A DNA stretch of 20,698 nucleotides, from NCBI GenBank assembly GCA_038217425.1, contig JBBQPM010000119.1, positions 1-20,698 of the forward strand, in the 5' to 3' direction. The notes below the pieces were generated by a model. It had not been told where the DNA came from. It saw only the letters and a program-made list of their open reading frames with translations, and did no database searches. Within the stretch, counting starts at the first letter, position 1. Each line of letters starts with the position of its first letter. The translations under genes and the position numbers were made by a program. Positions 6,390 to 14,112 of the stretch are shown here, piece after piece. This stretch comes from JAIEPT01 sp038217425. Lineage in GTDB: Bacteria > Planctomycetota > Planctomycetia > Gemmatales > Gemmataceae.

Positions 6390-7433
6390 TTACTCATTCC
6401 ACCCATGCGCCTCGCGCACGGCGATCATCGCGGCGAGGATGTCGTTCCACGTCCCCGGCTTCTTCATGACCTCGTTAGGAAACATGCAGCCGTCCCAGCA
6501 GACATGCTTGAACTTCTTCGTCACGTTGCCGTAACTGTCGCGCATCCAGTAGCCGGCGTGGTGCGCGATCTTCAGCTTGCCGTTGGGATCGTTCGGCAAA
6601 CAGTGCCGACCCGTCTTGTCGTGGGAGCCTGACCCTTTGACGGTGGCGTCGTTCTGCGCGATGTGGAAATCGATGGTCCAGGGACGCAGGGCGGCGGTGA
6701 GTTTGGCGAGGGCGTCGTCGAGGACTTTGGGGTCGGACCAGTCGTAATTCTCGGGGAGAATGCGATCCTCGGCCGCGTTGTAACCGAGCGTATAAAGAAG
6801 CGTGTGAGCCATGTCGGCCTGGAAGCCGAGCGCGCCGGGGCGGTCGGTGAGTTCCAGGAGCTGAACCATGCGTTTCCAGCTGTGCATGCCGGCCCAGCAG
6901 ATTTCGCCCTCGGCGGCAAGGCGCTCGCCGTGATCGGCGGCGATGTCGGCGGCCTGGCGAAACGTCTCGGCGATCTTCTTTTGGTTGGCTTCGGGGTCGG
7001 CGAGCCAATCTCCCGGCCCGGCGGCGGAATCGATGCGCACCACGCCGTACGGGCGCACGCCGATCTCGCGCAGCTTCTTCGCGATCCGGCAACCTTTGCG
7101 CACCTGGGTGAGAAAATTCTGCCGATCGCTGGCGGACCCCATCGACGAGCCGCCGCCGGTGGGGGGCCAAACTGGCGCCACCACGGTGCCGATCGCCAGG
7201 TTGCGCGCACGGACTTTGTCGGCAAGTTTCTTCAGATCGTCGTCGGAGGCGTCGATGTCGACGTGGGGTGCGAAGAGGAAAAGGTCGACGCCGTCGAACT
7301 TGACGCCGTTCACGTCGGCCTGGGCGGTGAGATCGAGCATGGTATCGAGTTCGAGGAAGGGCTCGGCGCCGGGCGAGCCTTTCCCGACCACGCCGGGCCA
7401 GGCGGCGTTGTGCAATTTGGGGAAGCGATTCAT
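6390..7433 (-). CDS. Sugar phosphate isomerase/epimerase-like TIM-barrel protein
   Basis: 347 aa; ATG at 7431-7433 with AAGGAG 6 bases upstream. No signal peptide, so cytoplasmic. The sequence follows the xylose-isomerase-like/AP-endonuclease-2 barrel: LDLTAQADVNGVKFDGVDLF (about 33-52; strand 2), IGTVVAPVWPP (81-91), RPYGVVRIDSAAGPGDW (127-143), LAAEGEICWAG (172-182; Glu177), ALGFQADMAHTLLY (201-214; Asp207, His210) and TIDFHIAQND (253-262; His257). Glu, Asp and His at these strand ends are the usual divalent-metal ligands of the family. The enzymes interconvert sugars or inositol intermediates through an aldose/ketose or keto step; the precise substrate cannot be told. It lies upstream of the SUMF1 and propeller genes on the same strand and may be co-transcribed despite the hairpin. 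It is in a window with a Gfo/Idh/MocA oxidoreductase, a frequent partner in sugar or inositol catabolism. Confidence 0.85.
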   Translation of the reverse strand: MNRFPKLHNAAWPGVVGKGSPGAEPFLELDTMLDLTAQADVNGVKFDGVDLFLFAPHVDIDASDDDLKKLADKVRARNLAIGTVVAPVWPPTGGGSSMGSASDRQNFLTQVRKGCRIAKKLREIGVRPYGVVRIDSAAGPGDWLADPEANQKKIAETFRQAADIAADHGERLAAEGEICWAGMHSWKRMVQLLELTDRPGALGFQADMAHTLLYTLGYNAAEDRILPENYDWSDPKVLDDALAKLTAALRPWTIDFHIAQNDATVKGSGSHDKTGRHCLPNDPNGKLKIAHHAGYWMRDSYGNVTKKFKHVCWDGCMFPNEVMKKPGTWNDILAAMIAVREAHGWNE

Positions 7434-7549
7434 GGAGACTCCTTGGCGATGTCGATATCGGGATGGGGTGATTATCGAGAATTTGGCTCCGAGAGGCCAC
7501 GGCCTCCAATTCGTGAAGATCGTGCAGGGCTCCGTCCGCGCACTTGAAT

Positions 7550-7580
7550 TGGACTTTACCCCGAGTCTTGTAGTATAGTT
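7550..7580 (+). promoter_or_regulatory. Candidate promoter upstream of the EAL gene
   Basis: TTGGAC (7550-7555) followed by TAGTAT (7572-7577, 16-base spacer) or TATAGT (7575-7580, 19-base spacer). It stands in the 246-base gap 7434-7679 between divergent genes, about 100 bases before the EAL start. I see no other gene, repeat or RNA in that gap. Confidence 0.35.
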
Positions 7581-7679
7581 GTCGGGTTCCTACGAGGCGC
7601 CTTTCGGGAACTTCCTCTCCCTTGGGTCGCCGCTCCAGTAATGCGCTCGCCGAGCGTCGAGCGCACATCCCGGTGAACC

Positions 7680-8951
7680 ATGCGGAATATTGCGTCGACT
7701 CCGTCGGGCGTCACGGAGAACCTCTACGACGTGCTCAACGCCACGCTGGAAGAGGGGGCGTTCAGCGCCCATTTTCAACCCATCGTTTCCATCAAACAAA
7801 TGGCCTGCGTCGGCGTCGAGGCGCTCGCGCGTTTTCGCTTTCCCGGTACCGGCCGAAACGTCTCGCCCGCGGATCTCTTCGAGTTCGCCCATCGACACAA
7901 CAAAGTGCTCGAACTCGATCGCGCCTGCCGGCGCAAGGCGTTCGAGACCTTCGCCCAGCAGCGCGGGACCGCGGATCAGCTCTTGCTCTTTTTCAATTTC
8001 GAAGCCGCCGTTCTGGACAGGGGCGTGCAAGGTTCGGGCGTCATCAGCCAGGCCGTGTGCGAATACGGACTCAAACCCGAAACCATCGTCATCGAGATCA
8101 ACGAGTCCGCCGTCGAAGATCTGGGGAGTTTGCTCCGGTTCGCCAATGCGTATCGCAAGCAAGGGTTCTTGATCGCGATGGACGACGTCGGCAAAGCGCA
8201 TTCGTCGCTGCAGCGCGTCGCAATTCTCAAGCCCGATGTTCTCAAGCTCGATCGCAGCATCTTTCAAGGCATCGCCCAGGACGGCTACAAGCAAGAGATC
8301 TTCCGCGCCCTGGTCCGCATGGGGCAAAAGATCGGCGCCCTCATCCTTTCCGAAGCCATCGAAACCGAAGAGGAGGCCGTCTCCAGCGCCCTGCTGGGGT
8401 CCGATCTCATGCAAGGCTATCTTTTCGGCCAACCGCGCGAACTCGAATTGCTCGACGTCCAGGCCGTCCGCCAGCACGTCGCGGGCCTTTCGGAAAAGTA
8501 CGCCACGAAATCCGCGTCCATGTCGAAGCAGCGGCAGAGCACGGTTCGGCATTTCGTGACGATGTTTCATCAGCTGTGCCAGGTCGTCGGTCAGACGCAT
8601 CTGGACCAGTTCGGCCACGACTTCAGCCTGATGCCCGACATCCCGCCGCAAATCGAATCGCTGTACGGGCTCACGCTCGGCGGCATGCAGAACACGCCGA
8701 CCGTGATCCTGGGAGCCGATTCCGGACGGGTACGCAACAAGCTCTACGAGCCGGCGCAGCTCGGGGCCAACCACAAGCTCAAGGAATATTACCTGTCGCT
8801 AATGACGCTGAAGAAGGACTTCTTCATCACCGACCCGTATATCTCGCTGGCGACGGGATCGCTGTGTCGGACGTTTTCGGGACTGTGCACGACGAAGGAC
8901 GGCAAGCCGATGATTTTGTGCATGGACGTGATTCACGAACCGGGGATGTGA
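7680..8951 (+). CDS. EAL-domain (c-di-GMP phosphodiesterase-type) protein with C-terminal PDC/YkuI_C-like sensor domain
   Basis: 423 aa; first in-frame ATG at 7680; no strong Shine-Dalgarno. EAL domain about 15-265: Glu47 in the literal VEALARF motif, Asn106 (FFNFEAAVL), Glu139/Glu142 (VIEINES), Asp168-Asp169 (AMDDVG), Lys189 (VLKLDRS), Glu225 (LSEAIET) and Gln245 (MQGYLFGQP). All metal and catalytic positions are present, so hydrolysis of c-di-GMP to pGpG is plausible. Loop 6, usually DFGTGYSSL, is DVGKAHSSL; that loop governs dimerisation and activity, so activity might be low or regulated. The tail (about 285-420), with LKEYYLSLMTLKKDFFITDPYISLATGSLCRTFSG, looks like the PAS/PDC-fold sensor seen at the end of Bacillus YkuI. 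No GGDEF partner, and no transmembrane segment, so cytoplasmic. It is single-gene, flanked by a terminator-like hairpin. Confidence 0.9.
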   Translation: MRNIASTPSGVTENLYDVLNATLEEGAFSAHFQPIVSIKQMACVGVEALARFRFPGTGRNVSPADLFEFAHRHNKVLELDRACRRKAFETFAQQRGTADQLLLFFNFEAAVLDRGVQGSGVISQAVCEYGLKPETIVIEINESAVEDLGSLLRFANAYRKQGFLIAMDDVGKAHSSLQRVAILKPDVLKLDRSIFQGIAQDGYKQEIFRALVRMGQKIGALILSEAIETEEEAVSSALLGSDLMQGYLFGQPRELELLDVQAVRQHVAGLSEKYATKSASMSKQRQSTVRHFVTMFHQLCQVVGQTHLDQFGHDFSLMPDIPPQIESLYGLTLGGMQNTPTVILGADSGRVRNKLYEPAQLGANHKLKEYYLSLMTLKKDFFITDPYISLATGSLCRTFSGLCTTKDGKPMILCMDVIHEPGM

Positions 8952-8957
8952 AATTTT

Positions 8958-9027
8958 TCTTACCGAGCCGGAAGCGTCAGCGACGATCTTCGCGTCGTTC
9001 GTCGCTGACGCTTCCGGCTCGGTAAGA
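8958..9027. terminator. Perfect 29-bp hairpin, interspersed repeat and likely bidirectional terminator
   Basis: Arms 8958-8986 and 8999-9027 are perfectly complementary over 29 bases around a 12-base loop. It lies between the convergent stops of the EAL gene (8951) and the oxidoreductase (9036), a classic terminator position, and TTTTT (8954-8958) at the left edge becomes AAAAA on the other strand. The core CCGGAAGCGT-AGCGACGAT recurs, degenerated, at 14011-14060, so this is also a copy of a dispersed element. Confidence 0.75.
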
Positions 9028-9035
9028 GAATGCGA

Positions 9036-10301
9036 TTACACCGTGGGCTCGTAGCCCTTCTCGTACTCGCGGGTCCAGTACTGCATGGCCTGCTTGTCGT
9101 CCCGGATTTGGCCGGTCTTGTTGTCGATGTTGAGCAGTCGGCCCGTCCGGTACGCGATGTTGCCGAGATGGCAGAGCAGCGTGCTCTTGTGGGCGATCTC
9201 GATTTCGCTGCTGAGTCGGCCGTTGCCGCGAACGCCTTCGAGGAAGTTGTTGATGTGGATGGAATCGCCCCCCTCGCCCTTCTCGGCGCGGAGCAACTTC
9301 CCGGCGGGATCGTAGACGCTGTAGCCGTTGCCTTCGATGGCGATGGTGCCGCGCTCGCCGTGGAACTGGATTTCGACGCCCTTGCCCGCGGGCATGCGGT
9401 TGCAGCTGAGGCCTTCCCACTTGATCGACTTGCCGCCGGCGAAGTCGTAGTTGACGAGGTTGGTGTCGGGGGTTTCCTGATCGTCTTCGAAGCGATATCG
9501 GCCGCCGGTCGAGGTGACGCGGGTGGGATACTCGACGTCGAGTCCCCAGCGGCACAGGTCGATGTAGTGGACGCCGTTGTTGCCGAGTTCGCCGTTGCCC
9601 CAGTGCCAGAACCAGTGCCAGTTGTAGTGCAGGAAGTTGGACCGGAACTCCTTGCGCGGCGCGGGGCCTTGCCAGAGGTTGTAGTCGAGATTCGCAGGGG
9701 CGGCGACCGCCATGCCTCGGCCGATGGTCGGACGGAGGTTGAGATACCAGCACTGCGCATAATAGGCCCGACCGATGGTTCCCTTACGAACTTCTTCGAT
9801 GGCCTCGATGATCTTGGCGTAGCTGCGGCGCTGGTTGCCCATCTGCACTTTCTTGTCCGCCTTGCGGGCGGCCTGCACCATGAGCTCGCCCTCGCGCGGC
9901 GTATGGCTGCACGGCTTCTCGACGTACACGTGCTTGCCCGCCGCCAGCGCGGCGATCGTCGCCGGCGCGTGCCAGTGGTTGCACGTGGCGCACACCAGGA
10001 TGTCGACCTCCTTGTCCTGCAAGATTCGGCGATAGTCCTGGATGACCTCGGGAGCCTTCTTCGTGAGCCCCTCGACGATCTTCGACGCTTCGGCCGCGCG
10101 GTCGCGATCGACGTCGCACGTGTATTTCACCTCGACGTTGGCGGCGTTGGCGAACCCGCGGCACAGGGCCGTGCCTCGGCCGCCGGTCCCCATGACGCCG
10201 ACGATGAGTTTGTTGTTGGGGCTGTTCTGAGCCAGCGCCGTGCTGGCCGCGGCGAGGCCGGCGGCTCCAAGAAAGTAGCGCCGCGAGACGGGGTTAGTCA
10301 T
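9036..10301 (-). CDS. Tat-exported Gfo/Idh/MocA-family oxidoreductase
   Basis: 421 aa; ATG at 10299-10301 preceded by GGAGG at a 5-base spacing. The N-terminus SRRYFLGAAGLAAASTALAQ (6-25) is a twin-arginine signal, so the protein folds with its cofactor and is exported. The Rossmann fold opens with VGVMGTGGRGTA (34-45), and EKPCSH (128-133) is the family EKP motif. The second domain includes GNNGVHYIDLCRWGL (240-254), whose His245 and Asp248 correspond to usual substrate-site residues. The family oxidises or epimerises sugars or inositols with NAD(P); Tat-borne versions in planctomycetes are numerous and their substrates mostly unknown. The lone gene has a good ribosome-binding site and no close partner on its strand; the desaturase gene ends 103 bases upstream. 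Confidence 0.93.
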   Translation of the reverse strand: MTNPVSRRYFLGAAGLAAASTALAQNSPNNKLIVGVMGTGGRGTALCRGFANAANVEVKYTCDVDRDRAAEASKIVEGLTKKAPEVIQDYRRILQDKEVDILVCATCNHWHAPATIAALAAGKHVYVEKPCSHTPREGELMVQAARKADKKVQMGNQRRSYAKIIEAIEEVRKGTIGRAYYAQCWYLNLRPTIGRGMAVAAPANLDYNLWQGPAPRKEFRSNFLHYNWHWFWHWGNGELGNNGVHYIDLCRWGLDVEYPTRVTSTGGRYRFEDDQETPDTNLVNYDFAGGKSIKWEGLSCNRMPAGKGVEIQFHGERGTIAIEGNGYSVYDPAGKLLRAEKGEGGDSIHINNFLEGVRGNGRLSSEIEIAHKSTLLCHLGNIAYRTGRLLNIDNKTGQIRDDKQAMQYWTREYEKGYEPTV

Positions 10302-10379
10302 GTAATCCTCCGGAAGGTGAAGAAAGCGATTCCCTTAACCTAAACGAACGCGACGCCGCGGGGAAGCGCAAAATCGCGA

Positions 10380-10404
10380 GACTTTCACGACTCTGCCGAA
10401 AGTC
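10380..10404 (-). terminator. Small hairpin at the end of the desaturase gene
   Basis: GACTTTC (10380-10386) pairs with GAAAGTC (10398-10404) across an 11-base loop, touching the desaturase stop codon at 10405-10407. Only 7 bp and no T-run, so weak as a terminator. Confidence 0.25.
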
Positions 10405-11778
10405 CTACGCGGAGAATTCCGCCCGACGCTTGCGCTTCTCTTCTTCGCCCTGACGCAGGATCTCGTCCTTCTCCTCGACGCTTTCGGTCTCCAGCACCGC
10501 GTTGTCAATGTAGATTTCCTCGGCCTTGCGGTAGAAATCAGGTCCCAGCACGTCGATCACGGTCGGCTTTACCGCCGGGCGTTCGTACGGCAGGAAGTAC
10601 CCTTCCACCTCCACCGCCTGCTCGCGATACTCCTGACAACCGATCAGAAACTCGTGCAACTCACGCAGCCGATAGTGCGGTATCGTCACGTAAAGATGGT
10701 GCGGTAAGTGATACTCCATGCCCATCGGGAAGACCGAAAACTGAATGAACGGATGGACGCGGAAGACGCGCGTGTTGTTGAGCCAGCCTCGATCGCCGTT
10801 GCCGTGCTGCACGATTTGGCGGAGAATCATGAAGAACGAGAACGACGTCAAGATCGGCACGGCCCAGAGCAGCAGATAATAGAGGACGGCGTACGGCGTC
10901 ACGAGCAAGCTGAGCCAGGCCAGGCCGACGAAGAGCCCGGTCATGTACGTCATGCGCCCCAGCGAAGTTGCACGCATCGAAATCACCGGATGAATGCGCG
11001 TCTGATGATACAGGCGTTCGGGGATGAAATAGTAGAACGCCATGATGCCGACCCACATGGCCGTCGGCACAATCGCGAGGGCCAGCGGTTGTTCGTAGAC
11101 GACCAGCGCCGTGAGCACGCCGATGAGCGTGAGCAAATAGACCAGCCCGACGCGCACCGTCAATTTGTTCGGCTTCCAATCCTTCTTGAGGTACGGATTG
11201 TTCGCGGTCGGCACCGAGTTGTATTTGCCGCGAATAATGATGTAGCGAAGCAAGTTCGGCAGCCAAAACTGCTTGAGCAGCGTCCACAGGAAGACTGCCT
11301 TCTCAACCGGAAATTTTAGCCAATGGCCCGAGGTGCGCAGTTGCGAGATGTCCGGGTCGCGTTCGGGGTCGTTGACGAACTGATGGTGGGCGAGGTGTTG
11401 CAGGCGATAATGATGCGTGGAGCTGAACATCGGGAACATGCAAAGCCAATCGGACGCGAGATCGTTCAGCAGACGGTTTTTGAAGAGAATGTGATGCGAC
11501 GCTTCATGCGACAACGAGGTGAGCTGATGCTGCCCGGCGCCGACCAGGATGATCGCCAGCAGCGTGACGGGGACGTTCCACGCCCAGGCCCAGTCGTATT
11601 CGACTCGCGCATGGTAGAACCAGAGGGTTCCGCCGATGACGAGGAAGAAGTAAAGGTACGTGCGTGCAAAGTAACGCCAGTTGGTAAGGTTGTCGGTGAG
11701 CCGCAGTTCTTGCAGCTTTTCTTTGATGCGCGGGTCGGCAAGCGTTGCGATCGGGGCGGAGTCAGTGGTAGCAATCAT
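10405..11778 (-). CDS. Membrane fatty-acid desaturase-type di-iron enzyme
   Basis: 457 aa from the ATG at 11776-11778; a TTG at 11805 would add nine residues but is less likely, as no better ribosome site precedes it. Three histidine boxes define the family: HEASHH (91-96), HLAHH (128-132) and HLPHH (357-361), together ligating two irons. His325 in IVQHGNGDRGW is a further candidate ligand. NDPERDPD after the second box is also typical of fatty-acyl or sphingolipid desaturases. Hydrophobic segments at about 45-55, 70-85, 210-230, 235-250 and 280-310 fit four or more transmembrane helices. The enzyme inserts double bonds or hydroxyl groups into acyl chains using O2 and electrons from ferredoxin or a cytochrome. 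Substrate and regiochemistry are not readable. The C-terminal charged tail (about 415-457) is probably cytosolic. It ends upstream of the oxidoreductase; transcription is likely its own. Confidence 0.93.
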   Translation of the reverse strand: MIATTDSAPIATLADPRIKEKLQELRLTDNLTNWRYFARTYLYFFLVIGGTLWFYHARVEYDWAWAWNVPVTLLAIILVGAGQHQLTSLSHEASHHILFKNRLLNDLASDWLCMFPMFSSTHHYRLQHLAHHQFVNDPERDPDISQLRTSGHWLKFPVEKAVFLWTLLKQFWLPNLLRYIIIRGKYNSVPTANNPYLKKDWKPNKLTVRVGLVYLLTLIGVLTALVVYEQPLALAIVPTAMWVGIMAFYYFIPERLYHQTRIHPVISMRATSLGRMTYMTGLFVGLAWLSLLVTPYAVLYYLLLWAVPILTSFSFFMILRQIVQHGNGDRGWLNNTRVFRVHPFIQFSVFPMGMEYHLPHHLYVTIPHYRLRELHEFLIGCQEYREQAVEVEGYFLPYERPAVKPTVIDVLGPDFYRKAEEIYIDNAVLETESVEEKDEILRQGEEEKRKRRAEFSA

Positions 11779-11908
11779 GTACGAATTCCCATGGGAACGC
11801 GGCAACTCATCTTGTGTATTTTAGCCAAACCTCGCAGTCGCTGAAGAATATTCCGCGGAAAGCGGACGCGAACTGCGGGATCGAGGAGGTAAAATCGGTA
11901 AGGTTCGC

Positions 11909-13825
11909 CTATTCGTGATTCCAGGTCAACGTCACGACCGCCGCGGGGGCGTTCAGCTTGAGCCGAATGAAGTCGATCGGATCCTGATAGTTGCGTTCGC
12001 GCTCGATTGCGACACGGTGCGGCCAGGCGCGCATCCCGGCCTGGTAATGAAACTTCAGCACCACCACGCCGTTCTCCGGCTCAACATTCTTGAGCGTGAT
12101 GTGATGCCAGTCGGCGTGTTGCACTTCCGCCTTGCCCTTGAACGTGTACGTGAACTCACGCGGCTTCAGGGTGAAAAAGACTCCGGGGATGTCGTCCTGG
12201 ACCAGGCATTCCTGAGCCACGCCGTCCCAGGCGCGGAAGCGTTCGATGACATCGGGCGACCAGGCAACGATCCAGCCGAGGTTGTAGCGATTGCAATATT
12301 CGTCGAGTTGCTTGTCGGTCCAGTTGGCGAGTTTCTGATTGAGCAGCTTGCGGTTGACGAAGCTGATGGACGAATGCTCGATGGTCCCCGCCGGGTCGAG
12401 TCCGCCGACGTAACTACGGCCCGTGAGCACCGGCAGCAATGTCGGCCAGCGCGAGGCCGATCGGACCTGCACGCGATCTTCCCAAAGGATACGGGCGCGA
12501 TTATCGGTCTTTTCCTTGAGTAACTGCACGAGCACACGCCGCGACTCGCCCAATCCGATCGGCAGCCGATGCGTATGCGTGACCCGTTCCCAGAGCCCGG
12601 CCAACTCTTCCCGAGCGATCGACAGGGGAATCAGCAGCAGGCAAACCATCCCGCAGAAAACACCTCGGCCCACGTGATTGGCCAGCAGCATGCGAATCAT
12701 GCCGAACCAGGCGAACGACGCGGGGATGACGGCGAACCATAACGCAGGCAGGTAGAGCGCCGACGTGCCGACTTCGCCGAGCGGCTCCCAGGAGATGCCC
12801 AGGAAGGCGAGTAGGAGCAGGCTGAGCGAGCCGAGCCCGAACAACCGGGCGGCGGGGCGCTGGCGGCATTCGTGCAGCGCCAGGACTCCGACCACCGCAC
12901 TGGCCAGCAACGTGACGGCGAGCAAGCGCAGACCGTGCCCGCCCCAGAGCGACGCGTTCCAGAACGTGCTGATCGTGCGATTCTTCAGCAGATTGCTCGC
13001 GGACGGCAGCGGCGAACGAAGCCACCAGTAATTGACCCACTCGATCATCCACAGGACATTGACGGCCAAGGCGGCGACCTGAGCGAGAAAAAGCGCCCCG
13101 TGCCACAACCAGCTTCCGTGTTTGACGCCCGCACTCAGATAGTAAATCAGCAAGAGCGGCAGCGCGATGGGCACCATGAGCGGCTGAAAGTACCACCCCA
13201 GGCACGCGGTCACCAGGATGCCGAGCCAGGCGCGGAAGCCCGGTTTGTTGTCGAAGCGAATGAGCATGCCGACGTGCGCCACGATCGCCAGCGAAGCGAG
13301 GAAGATTTCCGCTTCGCCCGCTTCTAGCGCGGCTCGGCCATGCGGCCCCCACCAGATCAGCATGGCGAGAAACACCGACGCCAACGTTGCCGGCCAGCGG
13401 AGTCCGGCGCCCCAGGCGGCGAGGAACATCAGGGTCGGACAGAGCATGCAGATGCCGACGACGCCGATTTTATACGCCGCCGGTTGGAAGGTTGCGCCCG
13501 CCAGGTAGAGCGTGATCTCGGCGATGCGCCCGCCGTCGAAGATCGGCGTTTTCGGATAGGCGCCGTTGAATGCCGGGTCGTAGACGCTGTGATGGCCGAT
13601 GTGTTTGAGGCCCAGGGCGCCCAGGTAGCCAAAGTAAAGGGATTGCGGATGAGAGCCGGAGACGAGGATTTCGTCGTTGGTGAGGTCGGTCCAGGGATAG
13701 GGGCCGAACATTCCAAGCGCGAGCCAGGCTTGCCAGCCCATAAGAGCGAGCAAGAGAAGCGAGCCGAGGAGGCTGCTCCAGAAAGATTTCGCCGATCCAT
13801 CGGCTCGGGGACATACCGGTTCCAT
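11909..13825 (-). CDS. Polytopic membrane protein with C-terminal soluble domain (possibly GT-C glycosyltransferase-like)
   Basis: 638 aa from the ATG at 13823-13825. An open frame continues 83 codons upstream to 14074, but that part translates the dispersed hairpin repeat and is basic and low in family character, so it is left out. About ten hydrophobic segments lie between residues 17 and 405. The first long loop has PWTDLTNDEILVSGSHPQ (44-61) and then DGGRIAEITLYLAG, an acidic first loop between early helices, as in GT-C lipid-phosphosugar transferases. The soluble tail (about 410-638) has ESRRVLVQLLKEKTDNRARILWEDR and WDGVAQECLV, with beta-rich segments ending LTLTWNHE-like. GT-C is a hypothesis from topology only; no signature motif confirms it. 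Shine-Dalgarno not evident. Confidence 0.75.
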   Translation of the reverse strand: MEPVCPRADGSAKSFWSSLLGSLLLLALMGWQAWLALGMFGPYPWTDLTNDEILVSGSHPQSLYFGYLGALGLKHIGHHSVYDPAFNGAYPKTPIFDGGRIAEITLYLAGATFQPAAYKIGVVGICMLCPTLMFLAAWGAGLRWPATLASVFLAMLIWWGPHGRAALEAGEAEIFLASLAIVAHVGMLIRFDNKPGFRAWLGILVTACLGWYFQPLMVPIALPLLLIYYLSAGVKHGSWLWHGALFLAQVAALAVNVLWMIEWVNYWWLRSPLPSASNLLKNRTISTFWNASLWGGHGLRLLAVTLLASAVVGVLALHECRQRPAARLFGLGSLSLLLLAFLGISWEPLGEVGTSALYLPALWFAVIPASFAWFGMIRMLLANHVGRGVFCGMVCLLLIPLSIAREELAGLWERVTHTHRLPIGLGESRRVLVQLLKEKTDNRARILWEDRVQVRSASRWPTLLPVLTGRSYVGGLDPAGTIEHSSISFVNRKLLNQKLANWTDKQLDEYCNRYNLGWIVAWSPDVIERFRAWDGVAQECLVQDDIPGVFFTLKPREFTYTFKGKAEVQHADWHHITLKNVEPENGVVVLKFHYQAGMRAWPHRVAIERERNYQDPIDFIRLKLNAPAAVVTLTWNHE

Positions 13826-14010
13826 CGTGGCGTCATGGTACAAGCGAGGGGAGTTTGACACAAGCCGAACCTCAGGCGCGGGCGGGCCGGAAACCCTTGC
13901 ACAAACCGAATGCAAACGACGTAAACTGCCGCGTCGCCTGGGGGCTCTCCTCGTAAAATAGCTGAAGCCTATACTGCTCGCGGTTGTAATTGAGGCGTTC
14001 AGGATTTCCT

Positions 14011-14060
14011 TCCGAGCGACGATCTTGCGAAAATCGTCGCTTACGCTTCCGGGTCGGAAA
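14011..14060. repeat. Degenerate copy of the 8958-9027 hairpin element
   Basis: AGCGACGAT (14015-14023) and ATCGTCGCT (14033-14041) form a 9-bp stem; the following ACGCTTCCGGGTCGG continues the long-arm sequence of the element at 8958-9027 with a few changes. The second arm is lost. It lies in the 288-base gap between divergent genes (13826-14112), in which I see no other feature. Confidence 0.6.
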
Positions 14061-14112
14061 ATTCGACTTCTCATTGCTGATTGCGTGCAGATTATTTCGA
14101 TCGAGGCGTTTC

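Noticed and set aside
7434..7679. tRNA or riboswitch in the divergent gap
   Set aside because: No cloverleaf, T-loop or recognisable aptamer pattern found; only a candidate promoter.
13826..14074. 83-residue N-terminal extension of the polytopic membrane protein
   Set aside because: It also crosses the repeat; the ATG at 13823-13825 gives the natural start just before the first hydrophobic segment.
13990..14112. N-terminal extension of the DUF58 gene to 13990
   Set aside because: It translates the dispersed hairpin repeat; the ATG at 14113 has a ribosome-binding site and begins the hydrophobic segment.
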